Origin: Scatosoma sp045660225
GTDB lineage: Bacteria; Bacillota; Clostridia; Christensenellales; Borkfalkiaceae
Length of the DNA: 10,334 nucleotides
NCBI GenBank assembly: GCA_045660225.1
Contig: JAZRDK010000081.1
Span: 1-10,334 of the forward strand
Reading direction: 5' to 3'
Under the pieces are notes generated by a model. It worked only from the letters and a program-made list of their open reading frames with translations. It had not been told where the DNA came from and did no database searches. Made by a program: the position numbers and the translations under genes. Below, piece by piece: positions 1 through 5,720 of the stretch (position 1 is the stretch's first letter; each line of letters opens with the position of its first letter).

Positions 1-69
1 CCGCTTGGCCTCGGACTTAAGTAGATTTTATCAAAAAAGCCTATAAAACCATGAAAGGGAACGGCTAAG

Positions 70-843
70 ATGAAATATTATGTTGTCGCGGACGTTCACG
101 GTTTTTGCTCGATATTAAAAGAAACGTTAAAAGAAAAAGGCTTTTTTGACGACGAAGAACCGCACAAGTTGATTGTGTGTGGTGATTTGTTTGATAGGGG
201 CGGCGAAGCCGTTGAACTCCAAAATTTCATATTAGAGTTGCTAGAAAAAGACGAAGTAATTCTCATTAAGGGCAATCACGAAGAATTGCTTGTGGATATG
301 CTGAATTCTTGGCATAGGGCAAGTTATTTGGAAAGTCATCACAATTCCAACGGAACGGTAGATACAGTTTTGCAATTAACGGGTAGTAGGTTGGCGGATT
401 TATACGACAATCCGAGCGACATCTATTACAAAATGAAAGAAACGCCGTTTATGCAAAAGATATTGCCCGCGATGGTGGATTATTTTGAAACGGAAAATCA
501 TATTTTTGTTCACGGATGGATTCCTTGCGAAAGCATAAGACAAAATCCTTACGCCGTTACTTATTTTGCTATAGATGATTGGCGAAATGCGAGCGTAAAG
601 CAATGGAGCTCTGCGCGTTGGATTAATGGTATGGATGCGGCGCACGACGGCGTGATAGACGAGAATAAAACGATTGTATGCGGGCATTGGCATAGTTCGT
701 ATGGGCATAGCAGGTACGAAAGGAAATACAGTGAGTTTGGCGACGACGCGGACTTTTCTCCGTATTACGGAAAGGGGATTGTTGCCATAGACGCTTGTAC
801 GGTACGTAGTAAACAGATAAATTGTATTGTAATAGAAGAGTAA
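70..843 (+). CDS. Calcineurin-like metallophosphatase (PPP-type serine/threonine phosphatase family)
   Basis: This 257-residue protein has the motif set of the PPP/calcineurin-like metallophosphoesterases in the right order. DVHG is at residues 8-11, GD-x-x-DRG at 38-44, GNHE at 68-71, a later HGW at 148-150 and GHWH at 205-208. In the family these Asp, Asn and His residues bind two metal ions that activate water to hydrolyse phosphate esters. No signal peptide or membrane segment is visible, so it should be cytosolic. Bacterial relatives act as protein phosphatases or as diadenosine-tetraphosphate hydrolases; the substrate cannot be decided from sequence. The ATG at 70 has a GGGA purine tract 9 bases upstream (57-60). 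The peroxiredoxin gene follows after 16 bases, so co-transcription is likely. No promoter is visible in the 69 bases available upstream. Confidence 0.88.
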   Translation: MKYYVVADVHGFCSILKETLKEKGFFDDEEPHKLIVCGDLFDRGGEAVELQNFILELLEKDEVILIKGNHEELLVDMLNSWHRASYLESHHNSNGTVDTVLQLTGSRLADLYDNPSDIYYKMKETPFMQKILPAMVDYFETENHIFVHGWIPCESIRQNPYAVTYFAIDDWRNASVKQWSSARWINGMDAAHDGVIDENKTIVCGHWHSSYGHSRYERKYSEFGDDADFSPYYGKGIVAIDACTVRSKQINCIVIEE

Positions 844-859
844 GAAGGACGGAAAAAGT

Positions 860-1318
860 ATGTTAGAAGTTGGAATGAAAGCGCCGGGGTTTACGTTGCC
901 CGATAAAAACGGGAATATGGTTTCGTTGTCCGATTTTCTCGGCAAGAAAGTGGTTTTATATTTTTACCCAAAGGACAATACGCCTGGTTGCACAAGACAG
1001 GCGTGCGCGTTTGCGCTCAAAAATAAGGAAATCGAAAATAAAAACGCGGTGGTTATCGGTATTAGCAAGGATAGCGTTAATTCGCATTTGAATTTTGCGA
1101 CGAAATATAATTTACCATTTGTGTTATTGTCGGATAGCGAACTTTCGACAATTCAAGCCTACGGCGTTTGGCAAGAGAAAAAACTGTACGGCAAAGGGAG
1201 TATGGGCGTTGTGAGAACGACGTTTCTAATCGACGAGCAAGGCGTTATACAAGCAATTATGCCCAAAGTAAAACCCGACACCAACGCCGACGAAATTGTA
1301 GCGTTGTTAGAGAAGTAA
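860..1318 (+). CDS. bcp: Peroxiredoxin, Bcp/PrxQ type (thiol peroxidase)
   Basis: The 152-residue protein is a full-length AhpC/TSA-fold peroxiredoxin of the Bcp class. It reduces hydrogen peroxide and organic hydroperoxides in the cytosol, using thioredoxin as the usual reductant. The signature FYPKDNTPGC ends with the peroxidatic Cys44. A second Cys at position 49 lies in the spacing expected for the resolving Cys of atypical 2-Cys Bcp proteins, five residues downstream. The conserved APGF-LPD start and the later GVVRTTFLID strand also fit. An AAGGA tract at 845-849 precedes the ATG at 860. It lies 16 bases after the metallophosphatase stop and probably shares its transcript. An AT-rich palindrome directly after the stop may end that transcript. 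Confidence 0.93.
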   Translation: MLEVGMKAPGFTLPDKNGNMVSLSDFLGKKVVLYFYPKDNTPGCTRQACAFALKNKEIENKNAVVIGISKDSVNSHLNFATKYNLPFVLLSDSELSTIQAYGVWQEKKLYGKGSMGVVRTTFLIDEQGVIQAIMPKVKPDTNADEIVALLEK

Positions 1319-1343
1319 AAATTCAAATATTTGAAAATTTTTT
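1319..1343 (+). terminator. Weak AT-rich terminator candidate after the peroxiredoxin gene
   Basis: A perfect 14-nt palindrome (TTCAAATATTTGAA, 1322-1335) follows the stop codon directly and is trailed within two bases by a run of six T. The stem is almost all A/T and so is weak, but the position between two separate transcription units suits a Rho-independent terminator. Confidence 0.4.
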
Positions 1344-1408
1344 GAAACACCAATTTTTCGTTGTTTTCCTTAAAAAAATTCAACTTAAAAAATTAAAAAC
1401 AAAAACAG

Positions 1409-1437
1409 TTGACAAAACGTTTGTAGCGTGCTATAAT
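1409..1437 (+). promoter_or_regulatory. Consensus sigma-A promoter for the RNase III-like/viperin operon
   Basis: TTGACA (1409-1414) and TATAAT (1432-1437) both match the housekeeping consensus at all six positions, with the optimal 17-base spacer. Transcription should begin near 1444. That places a leader of roughly 210 nt before the ATG at 1656. Such a strong promoter before a presumed defence operon suggests that control acts after initiation. Confidence 0.85.
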
Positions 1438-1455
1438 AGAATCCACAACTGAATT

Positions 1456-1563
1456 ATGGAATCGAGAAGTTATACTTTCTTTCTTGGTGTGCGTTATATC
1501 GTTCAAATACTAAATGTAGTAGTTGACACATCGAAAAACAAACTATCGGTAATGATCTTATAA
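1456..1563 (+). CDS. Possible 35-residue leader peptide
   Basis: An open frame starting at ATG 1456 encodes 35 residues (begins MESRSYTFFLGV, ends KLSVMIL) and stops 7 bases before the anti-SD hairpin. This is the layout used in translation attenuation, where a ribosome stalled on a leader peptide changes downstream pairing. However, no ribosome binding site precedes it. With transcription predicted to start near 1444 it would be almost leaderless. It may well be an unexpressed frame. Confidence 0.2.
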   Translation: MESRSYTFFLGVRYIVQILNVVVDTSKNKLSVMIL

Positions 1564-1645
1564 TTATATTTTCAAAGCCTCCTTTGAAGTTCTATATTGA
1601 AGTTGTGAGTGGAGTAATACCATTCAAACAGCTGAATAGAAAAAA

Positions 1646-1650
1646 GGAGG
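1646..1650 (+). promoter_or_regulatory. Ribosome binding site that fixes the start at 1656
   Basis: GGAGG within AAAAAGGAGG lies 5 bases before ATG 1656. A longer frame could begin at TTG 1584, but that codon has no ribosome binding site and sits inside the leader hairpin. The start at 1656 is therefore preferred. This SD is the target of the anti-SD at 1578-1585. Confidence 0.85.
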
Positions 1651-1655
1651 ACAAC

Positions 1656-3971
1656 ATGTTAAACGAAAACGTGGTTGGCCTTAATTGGTCAACCTTTTTT
1701 GATGTGAAAGAACAAAAAGAAAAGCAAAATTTGCTTGAAAGGATTCGTCGGGATTCGGAAATATACGGTAGTCAAGACGTAGACGAGAAAAGTATTTTAC
1801 GTGAAATACGCATTCAAGGCGTAGACGTTCACGACGAAATTGGATTTCAAGCAATTCGAAGGGTATTTTTGAGATTGTTGACTTTTGATACGAGTTTTGC
1901 GCAAGACGTATTAAGTGACAACGATTTTCAAAAAGCACAGCAGATGTTGGATAGGAAGCAGTACAACGGGAAATTATTAAAAGAGCTTTTGCAAAAATGG
2001 TGGCTCGCCGTTCGCCATGTCGAAGATTCCGTTGGCAAAAAATTGAGTGCGTATATCTATTTAGGCGTTCTTAGAGAATTAAAAGTAATCAAAGAGGAAA
2101 CAGTTCTAAAATCTTTCGGGGAGTTAAAACCTGTTTTAGAAAAAATCGTTTCGGGTGTAAAAGCAGAGTGCTATTTGGACGCAGAAGAAGGATTTCGGTT
2201 GCCATATGTGGAAAAGTTTGATGAGCAATCGAATGTGTTTTTAACGGCAAACTACGATTATGATTTTAACGCTATTCATGAAAGAATTGATTCGTTATTT
2301 TTATATGAGAACGCGGGCGAAGCAATAGAGGATGTCTTCAAGTCGCTGTTATTGAGCGACGTGAAGTTTTGGCAACAACACAAGCGTTTCTCCGTTTGCG
2401 ACTTTGTGAAGTCGATTCGAAAAAACAACGGGGATACACACGCAAATAAATTGTTGAAATACTTATTTGACGAATTGAAAAAAAATAGCGTGGGTAAGAT
2501 TTTAGTTGAAAATTCGTTGCCGTTGGTTTGCTTGTACGTTGAAAGATTGCAAGAAGAAATGGAGATTAGGACGTTTCGTTTTGCGTTTGAACGGTTTGGG
2601 AAGGTGTATGCAGGAGAGAAACTTTGCTATCCATTCTCTACGGTTTCTTCTTTTGATGAAAAAGTGGTATGCGGAAAACAACTCTTTGAAAAGATTTTTT
2701 ACAAAGAGATTTATTCGGAACATCAAACGGAAGTAAAAGCGTTTTTGGAAAGCGAAACGGTAAAACCGCAGCCGATTTTAGAAAAACAAAAATGGACGGT
2801 TTTAGACGTATTAGACAGTCATACGTTCGGTTTTCACGATACTGTGGATAGGAAAGTGGTTGGGTTGCTTTGCGAAAATTATTTTACCGTTGAAAACGTA
2901 TTGAATCGCATATATTTGAAGTGTTGGTACATTACCCAAATTATACCCAAAAACGAGTGGTCGAATTGCATATTTGAAATGCTTTACGATTTTACGCAGG
3001 CCGTTGAAAAGCGCACGGGTATTAAGACGGCGTATCAGTTGAATGAAACTTTGCGTGAGAATACTTTTCAAGCGTTAAAAGAAAAAATGTTGACTTTTGG
3101 ATTGAATATTTCCGAATCGTATAAAACCGACTACGTGGTGGCGATGTTGGATAGAAAAGTTGCTACGTGGGAAGAAAGTGAAAGATTCCCTATCTTGGAG
3201 CAACTTGGCGATTCCATTTATAATATGGCGGTTGCGGAACTCTTATTTTTTAATCCGCAGTACGACGTTTACAATTTTAAATATTACGAAACTTTTCAAG
3301 GCTATATAAAAGCGCCTGCACAAGTAAAAATTGTAAAACAATTCGGCTTTGATCAATTTTATTTGTCGTCGGCGAAGAATTCTTGTAAATACGATTCGGA
3401 TAGATTGGTTAATTCCAATAGAGAGAGTTTTGTGTTGGAACAAGAAAGGGAAAGTTATTCAAACGAAGAAAAGTATTTGGCGGATTCTTTGGAAATGCTT
3501 ATCGGTGTTCTTTGTAAAGATTGCGGTTTAACTGGTGCTTTACAATTTGCAAAAGAGTTGCTTAAAAAGACGTATACAGGCGTGTTTACCTGCGAAATCC
3601 GTGAAACTGATGAGGAAGAATTGCTCAAAGCGGTTAAAAAGATTCGTCCCGAAGATGGTGATGAAAATATCGTGCGAGACTATTTGACGAAAATACTCCC
3701 TGCGCTTTATGGTGAAAAGGACGAAAGTCATAGAATGTTGGAAATGGCTTTGAATAAGTTGTTATTAACGTACGTTCTTGGGACGGAAGAAAAGGAAACA
3801 AGAAATTATATAACGCATAGTTTTGGCGATAGAACTATATGTGAAGACTTATCTGATTTTGGCAGTATAAGCAAAATTTCCCACGGATATTTATATAACG
3901 GATTAGAATTCGTTATAGAAAAATATCAAGCGAAAATTATAGAAAAATACAAAAAACAAAACAAACAATAA
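1656..3971 (+). CDS. Large protein with C-terminal RNase III-like catalytic domain, partner of viperin
   Basis: With the start at ATG 1656 the product has 771 residues. The first ~480 are helical-looking, rich in Lys, Glu and Phe, and match no family I recognise. Residues ~510-640 resemble an RNase III catalytic domain. LEQLGDSIYNMAVAELL (from residue 514) matches the signature ERLEFLGD..., keeping Glu515 and Asp519. A middle segment (about 545-570) resembles the helix before the second motif. LADSLEMLIGVL (608-619) matches the second motif, keeping Asp610 and Glu613. These correspond to E41, D45, D114 and E117 of E. coli RNase III; the outer Glu (E38) is Pro here. The two motifs lie about 20 residues further apart than usual. 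No dsRNA-binding domain is evident after it. A role in cleaving double-stranded RNA is inferred. It is the first gene of a two-gene unit with the viperin fusion. Confidence 0.72.
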   Translation: MLNENVVGLNWSTFFDVKEQKEKQNLLERIRRDSEIYGSQDVDEKSILREIRIQGVDVHDEIGFQAIRRVFLRLLTFDTSFAQDVLSDNDFQKAQQMLDRKQYNGKLLKELLQKWWLAVRHVEDSVGKKLSAYIYLGVLRELKVIKEETVLKSFGELKPVLEKIVSGVKAECYLDAEEGFRLPYVEKFDEQSNVFLTANYDYDFNAIHERIDSLFLYENAGEAIEDVFKSLLLSDVKFWQQHKRFSVCDFVKSIRKNNGDTHANKLLKYLFDELKKNSVGKILVENSLPLVCLYVERLQEEMEIRTFRFAFERFGKVYAGEKLCYPFSTVSSFDEKVVCGKQLFEKIFYKEIYSEHQTEVKAFLESETVKPQPILEKQKWTVLDVLDSHTFGFHDTVDRKVVGLLCENYFTVENVLNRIYLKCWYITQIIPKNEWSNCIFEMLYDFTQAVEKRTGIKTAYQLNETLRENTFQALKEKMLTFGLNISESYKTDYVVAMLDRKVATWEESERFPILEQLGDSIYNMAVAELLFFNPQYDVYNFKYYETFQGYIKAPAQVKIVKQFGFDQFYLSSAKNSCKYDSDRLVNSNRESFVLEQERESYSNEEKYLADSLEMLIGVLCKDCGLTGALQFAKELLKKTYTGVFTCEIRETDEEELLKAVKKIRPEDGDENIVRDYLTKILPALYGEKDESHRMLEMALNKLLLTYVLGTEEKETRNYITHSFGDRTICEDLSDFGSISKISHGYLYNGLEFVIEKYQAKIIEKYKKQNKQ

Positions 3972-3989
3972 ATAGCTGAAAGAATGGTA

Positions 3990-4020
3990 TATACTCCAAA
4001 TATTTATTATAAGGAGTATA
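3990..4020 (+). promoter_or_regulatory. Hairpin sequestering the viperin ribosome binding site
   Basis: TATACTCC (3990-3997) is a perfect complement of GGAGTATA (4013-4020), separated by a 15-nt A/T loop. The right arm contains the GGAG ribosome binding site for ATG 4024. If it folds, the viperin start is closed until the hairpin is melted or cleaved. It begins 18 bases after the stop of the RNase III-like gene, so coupling to upstream translation or processing by the upstream product are both possible. Confidence 0.55.
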
Positions 4021-4023
4021 AAA

Positions 4024-5223
4024 ATGAACAAAGAAAAAATTAACGTATTTAACTTTCATTTAACGAACGCTTGCAACTATCATTGTTCATATTGTTTTGG
4101 TAAATTTCAAACGAGTGAGACGTTAACCTTTGAGAAGGCTTGTCTTGTAGTCGATAATATTGCTCGCTATTTTAGGGCGAAAGGTATTGTTGACGGAAGA
4201 ATCAATTTGGCGGGTGGAGAGCCGTTATTGTATCCGTATCTAGATAAATTGATAGAATATATTTATAGTAGCAATATCAAAGTATCGTTAGTTACAAACG
4301 GGAGTTTGCTTACAAATGAACGCGTTTATTCGTGGAAAGGGAAAGTGGACTGCATTGGTTTGAGTGTAGATTCTGCTTTGGAACAAACGAATAAAGCGAT
4401 TGGACGTTGTTGTAAAGACGATTGCGTATTGAAAAAAGAAACGCTTGTTGCGCTTGCAAAGTGTATTAAGGAAAACGGAATAAAGTTAAAAATCAATACG
4501 GTTGTATCTCGTTTGAATATAACCGAAGATATGAGAGAACTTTATAAGGATTTACAAGCGGATCGTTTGAAGTTTTTTCAAATGCAAATCGTGAACGGCG
4601 TGAACGATCAGGCAAGAAAAAATCAAATTGGCAGAGAGGAATTTCGCGCGTTTTGCAAAAAACACCAAAGATGCGGAAAAGAAGTTGTGTTTGAAGAATC
4701 TGGCACGATGGAAAATTCCTACTTGATGATTGATCCTAAAGGACGATTTTTGTTGAACGACGGTGGAACTTATAAGTCCTATGGCGATTGTTTGAAGGAA
4801 GAATTGTTGGTGATAATGAAAAGCGTTCCTTTCAACAACGAGAAATTTGGCAAACGGTATAATAGCGAATACCGAGGTAAGGCAATGAGCAAGTACAAAG
4901 AAATTAATTTAGAAGAAGGTATGCCGACGGTGGATGAGGCGGTGAGTTATCTTAAAATGTCGATAACCCTTTGCAAGCAAAATAAAATCGGTTGTCTTGC
5001 TGTGGTTCACGGCTATGGCAGTAGCGGAAAAGGCGGTGCAATTCGTACAAAAGCCCGTCAATGGCTGAACGCTCAAGTGCGAAACGGTACGGTAAAAGCC
5101 GTTATCAACGGCGAAGATTTTGACGTATTGAATTTCAAGGCTTTGGAACTAAAAAGCAAATATAGAGAACTTGAAAAACTGTTAAAGGTCTGTAATCACG
5201 GTATGACGGTGGTGGAAATATAA
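4024..5223 (+). CDS. Prokaryotic viperin (radical SAM, ddhNTP synthase family) fused to a C-terminal Smr domain
   Basis: The 399-residue protein has two parts. Residues 1 to ~285 form a viperin-like radical SAM enzyme. CNYHCSYCF (17-25) supplies Cys17, Cys21 and Cys24 for the 4Fe-4S cluster, in the CNYxCxxCF form typical of viperins. AGGEP (63-67) and TNGS (91-94) follow, then the viperin C-terminal signature around MENSYLMIDPKGRF (229-242). Viperins remove the 4'-H and 3'-OH of NTPs to make chain-terminating ddhNTPs; prokaryotic members protect against phage. Residues ~292-399 form an Smr domain with a GMPT segment and HGYGSSGKGGAIR (329-341), like small stand-alone Smr proteins of Firmicutes. 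Smr domains cleave nucleic acid or act on stalled ribosomes in other proteins. Prokaryotic viperins are usually about 300 residues, so the tail is extra. The fused frame is open throughout. Viperin assignment is firm by motif; the fusion's role is inferred. Confidence 0.85.
   Translation: MNKEKINVFNFHLTNACNYHCSYCFGKFQTSETLTFEKACLVVDNIARYFRAKGIVDGRINLAGGEPLLYPYLDKLIEYIYSSNIKVSLVTNGSLLTNERVYSWKGKVDCIGLSVDSALEQTNKAIGRCCKDDCVLKKETLVALAKCIKENGIKLKINTVVSRLNITEDMRELYKDLQADRLKFFQMQIVNGVNDQARKNQIGREEFRAFCKKHQRCGKEVVFEESGTMENSYLMIDPKGRFLLNDGGTYKSYGDCLKEELLVIMKSVPFNNEKFGKRYNSEYRGKAMSKYKEINLEEGMPTVDEAVSYLKMSITLCKQNKIGCLAVVHGYGSSGKGGAIRTKARQWLNAQVRNGTVKAVINGEDFDVLNFKALELKSKYRELEKLLKVCNHGMTVVEI
4873..4887 (+). 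promoter_or_regulatory. Possible internal ribosome binding site and start for a separate Smr protein
   Basis: Inside the fusion, GAGG (4874-4877) lies 7 bases before an in-frame ATG at 4885 (residue 288), just ahead of the Smr domain. An out-of-frame TAA sits between them at 4878-4880. The arrangement looks like an old gene boundary and could still start a free Smr protein of 112 residues. Confidence 0.35.
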
Positions 5224-5577
5224 GGCAAAATTGTAGCCAAATTATAGTAAGGCTTGCGGTGATAGTGGGTGGCGTTAGGCTAGCAATAAAAAGCACTTGA
5301 AAAATGCCGAAAAAGTCAGGTTTTATAAGGGATTGACGCAATTTCAAAATTGCAAGGACTGTCAAGACCAGCTACGAAAAATTAGGTGAAAAATCACCCA
5401 AAACTTACAGCTACCGCGTTTTGTATAAATATACACAATTCAACAAAATATGCAATATGTATGCATAAGATAAGCAAAACGCTTGAAAAAGGGTATAAAT
5501 ATACACGACCAACTTTTCACTATACACACTCCTTCAAGCGAATATTAAAAATCCTAGAAACTAAGCATAGGTAAAAC
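5224..5577 (+). other. About 350 bases without a convincing gene; possible decayed remnant or RNA
   Basis: No frame here has a good start, ribosome binding site and family resemblance. A 62-codon open frame (5386-5574) has no SD and looks spurious. Short open stretches in different frames could be remains of a decayed gene, but I recognise none of them. Small hairpins are visible: GCAATTT/AAATTGC (5338-5353) and GGTGA/TCACC (5385-5398). There is also an 8-bp inverted repeat, CGCTTGAA (5480-5487) with TTCAAGCG (5533-5540), and a 14-nt direct repeat listed separately. The stretch ends in a strong terminator, so an untranslated RNA or the operon's 3' tail is possible. Confidence 0.4.
5423..5506. 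repeat. 14-nt direct repeat GTATAAATATACAC, two copies
   Basis: The exact 14-mer occurs at 5423-5436 and 5493-5506, 70 bases apart. The core GTATAAATATAC has inverted 5-base arms (GTATA/TATAC) around AA, so each copy resembles a binding site for a dimeric protein. The sites may be operators or recombination-related; nothing near them identifies a partner. Confidence 0.6.
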
Positions 5578-5609
5578 AAAACGGCGTATTTGTGAGAATA
5601 CGCCGTTTT
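5578..5609. terminator. Strong bidirectional Rho-independent terminator
   Basis: A perfect 13-bp stem, AAAACGGCGTATT (5578-5590) with AATACGCCGTTTT (5597-5609), encloses the 6-nt loop TGTGAG. It is GC-rich in the middle with A and T tracts on the two flanks, so it can work on both strands. On the + strand it closes the viperin unit before the next promoter at 5625. Confidence 0.88.
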
Positions 5610-5624
5610 CTTTGTTTGTGAGTA

Positions 5625-5653
5625 TTGACTTTTTCTAAAAAATGCAGTATAAT
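5625..5653 (+). promoter_or_regulatory. Sigma-A promoter for the glycosidase-like gene
   Basis: TTGACT (5625-5630) and TATAAT (5648-5653) are 17 bases apart, differing from consensus at a single position. They stand just after the terminator and give a leader of about 107 nt before ATG 5768. Confidence 0.8.
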
Positions 5654-5674
5654 AAAAACGTTGAAGATAAACCA

Positions 5675-5720
5675 TCTCGTTTGATAACCGACAAATCGGC
5701 GCAAACTGATAAAAACGAGA
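5675..5720 (+). promoter_or_regulatory. Two-level stem structure in the 5' leader of the glycosidase-like gene
   Basis: TCTCGTTT (5675-5682) pairs perfectly with AAACGAGA (5713-5720). Inside it CCGA and TCGG form a smaller hairpin around CAAA (about 5688-5698). The shape suggests a regulatory RNA element, but it matches no riboswitch class I know. Part of it (5693-5708) is repeated before the next gene. Confidence 0.4.

Larger units (their letters stand above)
1444..1655 (+). promoter_or_regulatory. Structured 5' leader with anti-Shine-Dalgarno (candidate translational switch)
   Basis: The leader between the promoter and the 771-residue gene holds several complementary segments. CCTCCTTT at 1578-1585 is a perfect 8-nt complement of AAAGGAGG at 1643-1650, the ribosome binding site of the downstream gene. 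The same bases overlap a competing hairpin, TTCAAAG (1571-1577) with CTTTGAA (1582-1588) around a CCTC loop. The two pairings exclude each other, as expected for an on/off switch. CACAACT (1444-1450) can also pair with AGTTGTG (1601-1607), closing the leader into a domain, and ATTCA/TGAAT (about 1622-1637) can form a small hairpin. No known riboswitch class was recognised. The signal sensed is unknown. Confidence 0.5.

Noticed and set aside
1..69. Possible 3' end of an upstream gene
   Set aside because: All three forward frames reach a stop within the first 46 bases and none has a recognisable tail, so the frame cannot be chosen.
1523..1564. Second promoter in the leader (TTGACA at 1523 with TATAAT at 1559)
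   Set aside because: The two hexamers are 30 bases apart, too far for a sigma-A promoter, and no better -10 lies at 16-18 bases.
1584..1655. N-terminal extension of the RNase III-like protein from TTG 1584
   Set aside because: There is no ribosome binding site before 1584 and the codon lies in the leader hairpin, while ATG 1656 has GGAGG at ideal spacing.
5386..5574. 62-codon open frame after the viperin gene
   Set aside because: It has no ribosome binding site and no family resemblance, and its composition looks like translated AT-rich intergenic DNA.
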